Shown piece after piece: positions 28,385 through 37,511 of a stretch of DNA of 55,439 bases; within the stretch, counting starts at the first letter, position 1, and every line of letters starts with the position of its first letter. Below the pieces are notes generated by a model, which was given only the letters and a program-made list of their open reading frames with translations, did no database searches and had not been told where the DNA came from. This stretch comes from CAYLKS01 sp964384205 [NCBI: uncultured bacterium] (GTDB taxonomy: Bacteria > JAGOEH01), in contig CAYLKS010000001.1 of NCBI GenBank assembly GCA_964384205.1, forward strand, positions 62,978 through 118,416, read 5' to 3'. The translations under genes were made by a program, and so were the position numbers.

Positions 28385-30958
28385 ATGAAAAAATTATTTA
28401 TTGGACTCTTATTAACAATATTTTATGTGTCTCTTTATGCTGAATCTACAAAAATACACATCCCATATTTTTTATCTTTCAAACCAGTAAGTTTTAATAA
28501 GCCTTTATTCTCTGAAGATGAAAATATAAATAATCAAAGATATAATATCAAAAAAGCAATGAAATTCATTTTTAAATATAATAAAAATTTAAAACCTGAA
28601 AAAAATGACAAAATTCAGTTTTTTTCAAAATACAATCGAAAATGGAATCTAATATCGCCCCAACATAATAAATTTATTATACATGGCAATAAAAATGAAA
28701 ACCAATTTTCATACCTTGTTATCTATTTTAAAACTAATAAATTCTCAAATCCTACTTTAAATATAAATACAAATAATATGTTTACTGCATATATTGATAA
28801 TAACGAGATTTTATCTAAAAATAACGAAACAAATGATACTATTTTAAGCACTCATTCAAAACAGATAAACCTTGAAACAGGATATCATAAAATTTTTATA
28901 AAAACTTTAAAAAGTGAAAAATTCAATAAAGACTGGACTTTCCAAATTTTCTTTGAAAGTTCAGATAGCCTATTGGAAATCGATTTTTTCAATAAACCTA
29001 CTGAAACATACTCCCTTGATAAGATAATAGGAAATACAAAAATCTCGAGCCTTTCTCTATCACCTGATGGAAGTAAAGTTGCAGTCTTTTTTAATTATAT
29101 AGACCTAAATAAAGATAAAACAGAAAAATACCTTAAAATTTTTGACACAAAAACAAAAAAAGTAATTTTCAATTCTCAAGCTTTTGGTTCAATAAGTTCA
29201 TTCTCATGGTACCCTGATAGTAAACAATTTTCATTTATAAAAAGAAACGATAATGGCAGCATGATATTATTATATAATCTTCAAACCCAATCAATTGATA
29301 CTGTATTATATCCTGTAAAAGATTTAGGCGGATATTATTGGTCCTATGATGGCAAATCATTAATTTATACAAAAAACGAAAAATTAAAACAAAAAGATAA
29401 AAATTTCAAAAAATATGATGGTATGCAAAGTAGATGGCCATGGTGGAAAAATCGTTCATTTTTATACCTATTAACTTATCCTGATAAAAGTACAATTAGA
29501 TTGACTTATGGCAAAATCTCAACAAATTTTAACTGTTTTAGTCATAAAGGTGATAAAATTATTTTTACCAGATCATTTGTTGATTTTAATAATAGACCTT
29601 ATAGTAAAAAAAGATACTATCTTTTTGATCTTACAAATTTCACAGTTGACACACTTTTTACATCTTATTGGGCAAATGGGGTTATTTTTTCACCTGATGA
29701 CCAAAGTTTATTAGTAACAGGAGGCCCATCATCCTTCGGTGATATAGGAATTAATCTACCTGATTCTCTATTCCCAAATGATTATGATAATCAGGCTTTC
29801 ATTTATAACCTAAAAACTAAAAAAGTAGATCCAATAACTTATAATTTCAATCCTTCAATTAAAGGAGTATATTGGAATAAAGCAAATACAATATATTTTC
29901 TTACAGAAGACAGAATTTATAGCAATATCTATAAATACAATCTTAAAACAAAAAAATTTAATTTGATTAAAACTCCTGTAGATATAGTTAATTCATTAAC
30001 TATAGATAAAAATAATAAAGTTGGATTTTATATTGGCAATGGAGCCTATGATTATCCAAAAGTATATACAATTAATTTAAAAAATAATAAAAATCAATTA
30101 TTTAAAGATTTTGAAAATTCTACTTATAAATATGTGAAAAAAGGAAAAGTTGAAAATTGGAATTTTATCAATAAAGACGGTATAAAAATTGAAGGATTTG
30201 TCTATTATCCACCTGATTTTGATAGTACAAAAAAATATCCATGCATAGTATATTATTATGGAGGAACCTCTCCAGTAGGAAAAGATTTTGGTGGAAGATA
30301 TCCAAAAGAATATTATGCTGCTAATGGATATATTGTATATGTATTAGAGCCTCGTGGTGCTACAGGATATGGGCAACAATTTTCAGCATATCATGTAAAT
30401 GATTGGGGAACAAGATCAGCAGAAGATGTGATTGAAGGCACAAAAAAATTTTTAAAGGCTCATTCTTTTGTTGATCCTGATAGAATAGGATGTATTGGTG
30501 CTTCCTTTGGCGGTTTTCTAACAATGAATATTTTAACAAAAACAGATATATTTGGCGCTGCTATCTCCCATGCCGGAATTAGTTCAATTTCAAGTTATTG
30601 GGGGGAAGGATATTGGGGATATCTATATAGTGCAGTTGCAACTGCTAATAGTTTCCCATGGAATAGAAAAGATATATATGTAGATAAAAGTCCTTTGTTT
30701 AATGCTGATAAAGTCAAAACTCCATTATTACTTTTACAGGGCTCATCTGATACAAATGTGCCAGTAGGAGAAAGTATTCAAATGTACACTGCTTTAAAAT
30801 TATTAGGCAAAGATGTTGAAATGATTCATGTAAAAGATGAAGATCACTGGATATTAGATTACCAAAAAAGATTGAAATGGACAAAAACTATAATTGCATG
30901 GTTCGATAAATACTTAAAAAATCAACCACTATGGTGGAACACATTATACAACAAGTAA
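28385..30958 (+). CDS. Exported S9-family (prolyl oligopeptidase/DPP-like) peptidase
   Basis: An 857-residue secreted serine peptidase. It has a signal peptide, an N-terminal ~180-residue beta region and a WD40-like beta-propeller (SLSPDGSKVAVFFNY; SWYPDSKQFSFIKR). The alpha/beta hydrolase domain carries the nucleophile GASFGG (Ser707), the Asp in LLLQGSSDTNVP and the His in KDEDHWIL. PCIVYYYGGTSP is the oxyanion region. It likely clips peptides generated by, or shared with, the M28 enzyme just upstream (same transcript, GGAGG ribosome site). Exact cleavage preference is not readable. Confidence 0.9.
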   Translation: MKKLFIGLLLTIFYVSLYAESTKIHIPYFLSFKPVSFNKPLFSEDENINNQRYNIKKAMKFIFKYNKNLKPEKNDKIQFFSKYNRKWNLISPQHNKFIIHGNKNENQFSYLVIYFKTNKFSNPTLNINTNNMFTAYIDNNEILSKNNETNDTILSTHSKQINLETGYHKIFIKTLKSEKFNKDWTFQIFFESSDSLLEIDFFNKPTETYSLDKIIGNTKISSLSLSPDGSKVAVFFNYIDLNKDKTEKYLKIFDTKTKKVIFNSQAFGSISSFSWYPDSKQFSFIKRNDNGSMILLYNLQTQSIDTVLYPVKDLGGYYWSYDGKSLIYTKNEKLKQKDKNFKKYDGMQSRWPWWKNRSFLYLLTYPDKSTIRLTYGKISTNFNCFSHKGDKIIFTRSFVDFNNRPYSKKRYYLFDLTNFTVDTLFTSYWANGVIFSPDDQSLLVTGGPSSFGDIGINLPDSLFPNDYDNQAFIYNLKTKKVDPITYNFNPSIKGVYWNKANTIYFLTEDRIYSNIYKYNLKTKKFNLIKTPVDIVNSLTIDKNNKVGFYIGNGAYDYPKVYTINLKNNKNQLFKDFENSTYKYVKKGKVENWNFINKDGIKIEGFVYYPPDFDSTKKYPCIVYYYGGTSPVGKDFGGRYPKEYYAANGYIVYVLEPRGATGYGQQFSAYHVNDWGTRSAEDVIEGTKKFLKAHSFVDPDRIGCIGASFGGFLTMNILTKTDIFGAAISHAGISSISSYWGEGYWGYLYSAVATANSFPWNRKDIYVDKSPLFNADKVKTPLLLLQGSSDTNVPVGESIQMYTALKLLGKDVEMIHVKDEDHWILDYQKRLKWTKTIIAWFDKYLKNQPLWWNTLYNK

Positions 30959-30990
30959 GAAAAAACTTCAATTTTTATTTTCTTTTTCTC

Positions 30991-31019
30991 TTGACAAAAA
31001 TAAAAAAATTTATTATATA
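30991..31019 (+). promoter_or_regulatory. Promoter of tRNA-Phe
   Basis: TTGACA (30991-30996), 17 nt, TATATA (31014-31019), 11 nt before the tRNA 5' end. Confidence 0.75.
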
Positions 31020-31030
31020 AAAAGACAAGT

Positions 31031-31103
<73 letters not shown>

Positions 31104-31110
31104 TAGAAAA

Positions 31111-31141
31111 GCCAGCAAAAATTAATTTGCTGGCTTTTTTT
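31111..31141 (+). terminator. Terminator after tRNA-Phe
   Basis: Stem GCCAGCAAA (31111-31119) with TTTGCTGGC (31126-31134), loop AATTAA, then T7. It ends only 19 nt before the carbamoyltransferase start codon. Confidence 0.93.
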
Positions 31142-31160
31142 ATATTTCTATGGAGAAAAT

Positions 31161-32978
31161 ATGTTTATTTTAGGAATTTCTGCTTTTTTTCACGATAGTG
31201 CAGCTGCTTTAATAGAAAATGAAAATATTATTGCCGCTGCGCAATTAGAAAGATTTACCAGAAAAAAACATGATTATAGATTCCCTATTGAGGCAATTCA
31301 ATATTGTATTGATGAAGCAAATATTTCAATAAACGATATTGATTATATAGTATTCTTTGATAAACCTTTCATTAAATTCGAAAGAATTCTTGCAAGTTAT
31401 CTAACTACTGCTCCAAAAGGATTAAAAGCTTTTTTAAAAGCAATGCCTGTATGGATTAAGCAAAAACTATGGATACCTGATATAATAAATAATGAATTAG
31501 GCTACAAAGGAAAAATTCTTTTCTCAGAACATCACCTATCTCATGCAGCATCCGCTTTTTTTCCATCTCCATTCAAAGAAGCAGCTTTTATAACATTAGA
31601 CGGTGTAGGAGAATGGACTACAACCTCATGGGGAATTGGAATAGATAATAAAATAGAAATAAAAAAAGAAATTCATTACCCTCATTCTCTTGGATTGCTA
31701 TATTCTGCTTTTACTTATTACACTGGATTTAAAGTAAATTCCGGTGAATATAAAGTCATGGGGCTTGCTCCTTACGGTAGACCAATTTATGTTGATAAAA
31801 TTTTAGATAATTTAATAGACATAAAAGATGATGGCTCTTTTGCCATGAATATGGATTATTTCAATTATGTCTCAGGATTAACAATGACAAACGAAAAATT
31901 CCATAAACTATTTGGAGGGCCTCCACGAAAGCCAGAGACACAATTAACACAAAAAGAAATGGACCTTGCAAGATCAGTACAAGAGGTAACAGAAATCATA
32001 ATGAATAAAATAACAAAGCATGTAAAAAAAGAAACTGGTATGAAAAATTTATGCCTTGCAGGTGGAGTCGCTTTAAACTGTGTGGGTAATGGCAAAATCC
32101 TAAAAGAAAAAATATTCGATAATATATGGATTCAACCTGCAGCAGGTGATGCAGGTGGTGCATTGGGCGCTGCTTTTGCTGCCTATTATATGTACCTAAA
32201 TAATTCACGAGAAATTACAGAAAACAAGGACTCTCAAAAAGGCTCATACTTAGGCCCTTCTTATTCTAATGATGAAATATTAAACTTTCTGAATCAAAAT
32301 AATATAAAATATTCAAAACTAAGTGATGAAGAATTATTTGATAAAGTATCAGATCTTTTAATTGATGAGAAGGTTATAGGATGGTTCCAGGGTAGAATGG
32401 AATATGGGCCACGTGCCCTTGGAAATAGAAGTATAATTGGCGATGCAAGATCAACAAAGATGCAATCAATTATGAATCTCAAAATCAAATTCAGAGAATC
32501 ATTTAGGCCATTTGCTCCCTCTGTTCTGGAAGAATATGTATCAGATTATTTTACAATAGATAGGCCATCTCCATATATGCTACTTGTTGCTGATGTAAAA
32601 GAAGATAAACGCATACCTATTCCTGAAGATAAAAAAAATCTTTTCGGAATAGATTTATTAAATATTCCTAAATCTGTTATTCCTGCTGTTACCCATGTTG
32701 ATTATTCAGCAAGAATACAAACAGTAAAAGAAGAAACCAATCCTAAATATTACAAACTTATAAAAAAATTTTATGAAAAAACTGGTTGCCCTGTTATTAT
32801 TAATACTTCTTTTAATGTACGTGGAGAGCCTATTGTTAGAACCCCCCAAGAAGCCTATATATGCTTTATGCGTACAAATATGGATTATCTTGTACTTGGA
32901 AACTTCTTAATTGATAAAAAAGAACAAAAAATGCTAAAAGAAATAAAAGATTGGAGAGACGAATTTGAACTGGATTAA
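31161..32978 (+). CDS. NodU/CmcH-family carbamoyltransferase
   Basis: It transfers a carbamoyl group from carbamoyl phosphate, via carbamoyl-AMP, to a sugar or natural-product hydroxyl. The 605 residues have both domains: the N-terminal Kae1-like fold (LGISAFFHDSAAALIEN; EHHLSHAASAFFPSPF with metal His residues; TLDGVGEWTTT; LAGGVALNCVGNGK) and the C-terminal YrdC-like domain (GRMEYGPRALGNRSI; NTSFNVRGEPIVRTP). The ribosome site is GGAG. Its upstream space is occupied by the tRNA-Phe terminator. The SxtJ-like gene overlaps its end by 14 nt. In related genomes such pairs sit in surface-polysaccharide loci. Confidence 0.93.
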   Translation: MFILGISAFFHDSAAALIENENIIAAAQLERFTRKKHDYRFPIEAIQYCIDEANISINDIDYIVFFDKPFIKFERILASYLTTAPKGLKAFLKAMPVWIKQKLWIPDIINNELGYKGKILFSEHHLSHAASAFFPSPFKEAAFITLDGVGEWTTTSWGIGIDNKIEIKKEIHYPHSLGLLYSAFTYYTGFKVNSGEYKVMGLAPYGRPIYVDKILDNLIDIKDDGSFAMNMDYFNYVSGLTMTNEKFHKLFGGPPRKPETQLTQKEMDLARSVQEVTEIIMNKITKHVKKETGMKNLCLAGGVALNCVGNGKILKEKIFDNIWIQPAAGDAGGALGAAFAAYYMYLNNSREITENKDSQKGSYLGPSYSNDEILNFLNQNNIKYSKLSDEELFDKVSDLLIDEKVIGWFQGRMEYGPRALGNRSIIGDARSTKMQSIMNLKIKFRESFRPFAPSVLEEYVSDYFTIDRPSPYMLLVADVKEDKRIPIPEDKKNLFGIDLLNIPKSVIPAVTHVDYSARIQTVKEETNPKYYKLIKKFYEKTGCPVIINTSFNVRGEPIVRTPQEAYICFMRTNMDYLVLGNFLIDKKEQKMLKEIKDWRDEFELD

Positions 32979-33396
32979 AGATAATTTTATAAAAAATATA
33001 AAAACAGACCAAAAATCATTAAAAAACTTCAATATTCTCTTTACTATTATTTTTGTTCTATTAAGCCTTTTCGCATTAAAAAAACATTATAACACACTAT
33101 TAAGTGTATCTATCCTTGGCAGTGCTATATTTCTTTTTGCCTCCATAGTATACCAAAAATTAACTTTAGTTTTTTATTACCCATGGATGGTTCTTGCAAA
33201 TATACTATCATTTATAATGCAAAGAATCATACTAAGCATAATTTTTTATCTACTTATATTTCCTCTAAGTATAATACTTAAATTATCAGGAAAAAAATTT
33301 TTGACAATGAAACCTGATAAGAAAAAAAATACATATTGGGTTGATAAAGATAAAAATGCACTTAATCCAAAATTCTTTGAAAAGCAATATAATTAA
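32965..33396 (+). CDS. SxtJ-like small membrane protein
   Basis: 143 residues: a hydrophilic N-terminus, three or four membrane helices (FTIIFVLLSLFAL, VSILGSAIFLFASIV, YPWMVLANILSFIM, LSIIFYLLIFPLSIIL) and a charged tail with KKKNTYWVDKDK. This is the pattern of the SxtJ family, which accompanies NodU-type carbamoyltransferases. Function is unknown; it may anchor or assist the enzyme. It starts inside the carbamoyltransferase gene (14-nt overlap), indicating coupled translation, and its stop overlaps the convergent HAD gene by 4 nt. The small DUF5989 partner often seen in such loci is absent. Confidence 0.72.
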   Translation: MNWIKDNFIKNIKTDQKSLKNFNILFTIIFVLLSLFALKKHYNTLLSVSILGSAIFLFASIVYQKLTLVFYYPWMVLANILSFIMQRIILSIIFYLLIFPLSIILKLSGKKFLTMKPDKKKNTYWVDKDKNALNPKFFEKQYN

Positions 33397-33974
33397 AAAT
33401 CAAATTTTGATATTTTCTCTTTAAAATCCCCATTATCTTTAAATAAAACTGTATTAAAATCAAACTTCTTTGCACCTTCAATATTCTCTGATAAATCATC
33501 AATAATCAATGATTCTTGCGGAATTATATTATATTTTTCTATTGCATATTTATAAATTACAGGATCCGGCTTCATAGCTCCTACCCTATACGATAAAATA
33601 TATCCATCAAATTGCTCTAATTCTTTCCATTTATTAATAATATAATTAAAATGCAATTCATCTGTATTTGAAATAATAAATATATTCTTATCTTGTCTCT
33701 TCATAAGCACCGCAAAATCTAACATCTCGTTATTCAATTCGAAAATCTCTGACCAAATTTTCTTGAATTTTTCAAATGAAATATCTTTTTTTAAATAAAT
33801 TTTAATCCGGATGTAAAAATCCTGAGCACTAATTCGTCCACAATTAAAATCTATAAATAATTTTTTTAATTTATTATTATTCTTTTCATTTATTTCAAAA
33901 AAATTCAGCAATATAGTATGGTCAAAATATACTAAAACATTACCGAGGTCAAAAAAAATATTCTTTATCTTCAT
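33393..33974 (-). CDS. HAD-superfamily phosphatase
   Basis: A 193-residue HAD subfamily IA hydrolase. Motif I is FFDLGNVLVYFD (the second Asp position of the usual DxD is Asn), motif II is IISNTD, the motif III lysine is in GAMKPDP, and motif IV is LIIDDLSENIEGAKKF. It is likely a small-metabolite phosphatase, substrate unknown. Its ATG overlaps the OPT transporter stop (ATGA), making it the last gene of the 39215-33393 operon. Confidence 0.82.
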   Translation of the reverse strand: MKIKNIFFDLGNVLVYFDHTILLNFFEINEKNNNKLKKLFIDFNCGRISAQDFYIRIKIYLKKDISFEKFKKIWSEIFELNNEMLDFAVLMKRQDKNIFIISNTDELHFNYIINKWKELEQFDGYILSYRVGAMKPDPVIYKYAIEKYNIIPQESLIIDDLSENIEGAKKFDFNTVLFKDNGDFKEKISKFDF

Positions 33975-35923
33975 TGTTTAGTTTTTCCTGGTAAAAAAAC
34001 AAGCATATAAAAAACAATAACAAAAATAATAAAATAAGTATATGAACTTATATTATGAAACAAAGAAATAATTTTAGCAGGCAACAGAATATCAGCAATA
34101 GACATACCTTTCAAAGTAACAAACAAAATAGCAATCACAATTCCAATAATAGCCTCACCTGCAACAAGGCCAGATGCAATAAGAATACCTTTTTTATTAA
34201 TAGAATCAAAATCTTCTGAATTAGCGTAAATTTTATCAAAAATATATTTTATAATACCGCCAATATAAATTGCAAAAGTAGTTTCAAAAGGAAGATACAT
34301 ACCAACAGCAATTAACATTGGAGATGGAGCTTTAATAAGAATTAACAAGAGAGCAAGAAACATCCCAATAAAAATAAGACCCCATGGCATATGTCCGGTA
34401 ATGATGCCTTTTGATAATTCTGCCATAAGATTGGCTTGTGGTGCTGGAAGATCGCTTCCACCAATACCACCATGCCCGGCAAGAATGCTCGCTTTATGCA
34501 AATACATCATGGGGAATACCAGTGAAAAAGAGACAAAAATAACACTCAAAATCTCAGCTATTTCCATTCTCCAAGGAGTTGCTCCTATCATATGTCCTAC
34601 TTTTAAATCCTGTATCATATCCCCAGATGTACAGATTGCAGCAGAAACTACAGCCGCAACTCCTAAAACAGCAGCAATACCACTTAATCCCTTTGTTCCA
34701 ATTATTAACATTAAAATTGCAGATAAAATTAATGAAGATAATGTAAGCCCACTCACAGGCTGATTAGAGCCTCCTACTAACCCTACAAGATAAGAACCAA
34801 CTGCTGAAAATAAAAATCCTGCAATTATCATAACAATAGAAGAAATAAATGAAGCTATAATACTACCTGTAAAATAATAATATATAAAAGTTATAGGAAC
34901 AGATAAAGCAATAATACCTAAAAGTATTATTTTAAAAGGAATATCTGTATCTTTATCAGATTTGTCTTTTATATCTTTCAAATTTATAGAAAAAGCTCCT
35001 TTAAATGAAGATATCAGGGAATCTTTTATAGTATATAAAGTATAAATAGAGCCAACAAGCATTGCTCCAACAGCAATTGGTCTCACAATCTGCTTCCAAA
35101 CAATATAAGATAAATCAAAATAATTATTTGTATGATAAATATTAGATAAATCTGGATTAAGCAATAATACAAGAGGTATTAATACAAGCCAAGAAAGCAT
35201 GCCACCAGAAAAATTTATTGCAGAAATTCTATATCCTACAATATATCCAATACTTAAAAGTGCTGGAGATGAAGCGGGAGAATTTAAAACAACAGCTCCT
35301 TCTAATTTATAATTATTACTCAAAAATGCTACAGGAAATTTTATTACTTTTACAAGAACATCCTTAAATAAAACAATACTTTTATCGTCTTTAAAAAATT
35401 GGATTAATGCACTAATACCCATAGCAGAAAAAATTAAACCTGCACCAGATTCTTTTTTTTGTCCTGCCTGCACAATTTCATAACAGGCAACTGATTCAGG
35501 GAAAGGTAAATCAGCATGATTAACAAGAGCTTTTCTTAACAAGATTACAAACAATATACCCAATAAACCACCACACACTAAAATAAAAGATACTACCCAA
35601 AAATTAAATTCCTGCCAGATTTTATTGCCATTTAATTCAACAATTACAAAAGCAGGGATTGTAAATATTGCACCTGCAGCTAATGCTTCCCCAACAGATG
35701 CAATAGTTCTTGCAATATTCTGGTCATATATTGTACCACGATAAAATTTCATTTTAAAAATTCCAATAGAAATAACAGCCGCAGGTATTGTTGCAGAAAC
35801 TGTCATTCCAGCTTTCAACCCCAAAAATGTATTTGCCGCACCTAAAACTATAGCCATTAATATTCCAGCAAATATTGATTTAAAATTTAATTCTGTACCA
35901 GATTTTTCAGGATAAAATTCCAT
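33971..35923 (-). CDS. OPT-family oligopeptide transporter
   Basis: A 650-residue inner-membrane protein with about 14-16 hydrophobic helices. It starts FKSIFAGILMAIVLGAANTFLGLKAGMTVSATIPAAV, the conserved OPT opening, and later contains LVGGSNQPVSGLTLSS and ATPWRMEIAEILSV. It probably imports small peptides or metal chelates. A GAGAGGG ribosome site precedes the ATG. It follows porX by 11 nt and overlaps the HAD gene. The two secreted peptidases at 27023-30958 could supply its substrates, which is inference. Confidence 0.9.
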   Translation of the reverse strand: MEFYPEKSGTELNFKSIFAGILMAIVLGAANTFLGLKAGMTVSATIPAAVISIGIFKMKFYRGTIYDQNIARTIASVGEALAAGAIFTIPAFVIVELNGNKIWQEFNFWVVSFILVCGGLLGILFVILLRKALVNHADLPFPESVACYEIVQAGQKKESGAGLIFSAMGISALIQFFKDDKSIVLFKDVLVKVIKFPVAFLSNNYKLEGAVVLNSPASSPALLSIGYIVGYRISAINFSGGMLSWLVLIPLVLLLNPDLSNIYHTNNYFDLSYIVWKQIVRPIAVGAMLVGSIYTLYTIKDSLISSFKGAFSINLKDIKDKSDKDTDIPFKIILLGIIALSVPITFIYYYFTGSIIASFISSIVMIIAGFLFSAVGSYLVGLVGGSNQPVSGLTLSSLILSAILMLIIGTKGLSGIAAVLGVAAVVSAAICTSGDMIQDLKVGHMIGATPWRMEIAEILSVIFVSFSLVFPMMYLHKASILAGHGGIGGSDLPAPQANLMAELSKGIITGHMPWGLIFIGMFLALLLILIKAPSPMLIAVGMYLPFETTFAIYIGGIIKYIFDKIYANSEDFDSINKKGILIASGLVAGEAIIGIVIAILFVTLKGMSIADILLPAKIISLFHNISSYTYFIIFVIVFYMLVFLPGKTKQ

Positions 35924-35934
35924 AAAATCCCTCT

Positions 35935-37509
35935 CTATCGCTTAGGTGTTAATATAGAATAAGGTAATATCATCTCCTCTAAAGATATTCCCCCATGCAA
36001 AAAATTATTATTGTACTTTTGACTAAATGGCTTTACATTTCCGCTAAAAACAAAATAATTACTATCATTTGCGAAAGCATAATTAGTCAAGACACCTTCC
36101 TTGGGCAAAAATATATCTTCCGGATTTTCTATAAGCCAACCTGCTTTTTTATCAAACCTCAAATAATTCCCAATTTTAAATCTTAAAGAATAAGAGATTT
36201 TACTATCTCCCTTTATTACAACCGGCTTCCTACATAAGATTGAACCATGATCTGTTGTAAAAATTATTTTATAATCACTTTTATCATTTTTGTATATATA
36301 TTGTAATATTTTAAAAATCCATGAATTATCAAACCAGTTTTTTGCCAAATTTCTAAAAGAAATTTCATCAAATACTATCTCCTGTAACAATTTGGATTCT
36401 TCCCTTTCTCCTGGTCTATGGTGAATAATAATATCGAGAAAATTGAAAACAAAAATATTAAAATCAATATTTATGAGAGAAGGCATTTTTTTATAAACTT
36501 CTTCCGCCCATGAAGAATCTAATATCTTAGTAAAATAAGGTCTATGGTTTAAAAAAAGCTTAAATTCATTCATTAAATCCAGTAATAAATCATATTCATT
36601 ATCATTTTTTCCACTTTCCGATTCTTCAAACCACGGGATCAAACCAGGATATTTCTGATGAATAATCAACGGTAATTTTCCACTAAATATTGCATTACGA
36701 GAATAAGGAGTTGCGCTTGGCAATATCGACATATAATAATTAGTTTTTATACTAAAAAGCTCATTAATAGTTTCGGTCATTCTTATCCATTGATCTGCTC
36801 TCATGCAATCAAGTAGAAATAAATAAATTTTCGTGCCATTTTTAAGTTCTGGAAAAACTACTTTAGGCAAAAATTTATGAGAAAAAAAGACTTCTTGAGA
36901 ATTTACCAATAAATCCTTATAATTGTTCTTGATAAAATTAAAAAATTGCAAATTTACATCTTCTTTTAAAGAATTCAAAATTTCTAATAAACTTTCATCT
37001 TTTATATCTTCATTATCCAATTCCAATTTTAATATATCACCATAAAGCTTAATCCATTCAGATATAGTACTTATATTTAGCAAATTAAATCTTATTTGAT
37101 TAAATTCTTTATTAATATTTTCCAATGCTTTCTTCTTCTGAAGTTTCTTTGATTGAAAAATTTTAATTAAAACGGATAAAATTTGACTCGGATTTACCGG
37201 TTTGGTTAAAAAATCTGTAACTTTCTCTGCAATTGCAGATTGCATAAATTCTACATCTTCATTTTTAGTAATCATTACCACAGGGATATTATAATCAAGA
37301 GATTTTATTCTATTTAAAGTTTCAATACCGTCTAACCCTGGCATCATTTCATCTAACAATACAATATCGAAATCTTCCTTTTCAATTAATTCTATTCCGT
37401 CCAGTCCATTTGATACCCCTTCTACCTCATATCCTTTAGCTCTTAAAAATTCTATATGGGGTTTAAAAAAATGTATTTCATCATCTATCCATAATATTCT
37501 ATATGACAA
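35935..37509 (-). CDS. porX: PorX: response regulator with PglZ phosphatase domain
   Basis: PorX is the regulator of the type IX secretion system, acting with the PorY kinase and the sigma factor SigP in Porphyromonas. The 524 residues match its architecture. The receiver domain is at 1-120 (WIDDE acidic pair, VLLDEMMPGLDG phospho-acceptor Asp, FLTKPVN lysine). A helical linker follows, then a PglZ/alkaline-phosphatase-like domain (LFLLDCMRADQW metal-site Asp, SILPSATPYSRNAIFSG with the nucleophile Thr, FTTDHGS). The start codon is TTG, 7 nt after AGGAGG and 2 nt beyond the stop of the Na/Pi gene. No other T9SS gene is in the window, but two cargo proteins are. Confidence 0.9.
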   Translation of the reverse strand: MSYRILWIDDEIHFFKPHIEFLRAKGYEVEGVSNGLDGIELIEKEDFDIVLLDEMMPGLDGIETLNRIKSLDYNIPVVMITKNEDVEFMQSAIAEKVTDFLTKPVNPSQILSVLIKIFQSKKLQKKKALENINKEFNQIRFNLLNISTISEWIKLYGDILKLELDNEDIKDESLLEILNSLKEDVNLQFFNFIKNNYKDLLVNSQEVFFSHKFLPKVVFPELKNGTKIYLFLLDCMRADQWIRMTETINELFSIKTNYYMSILPSATPYSRNAIFSGKLPLIIHQKYPGLIPWFEESESGKNDNEYDLLLDLMNEFKLFLNHRPYFTKILDSSWAEEVYKKMPSLINIDFNIFVFNFLDIIIHHRPGEREESKLLQEIVFDEISFRNLAKNWFDNSWIFKILQYIYKNDKSDYKIIFTTDHGSILCRKPVVIKGDSKISYSLRFKIGNYLRFDKKAGWLIENPEDIFLPKEGVLTNYAFANDSNYFVFSGNVKPFSQKYNNNFLHGGISLEEMILPYSILTPKR

Positions 37510-37511
37510 AA

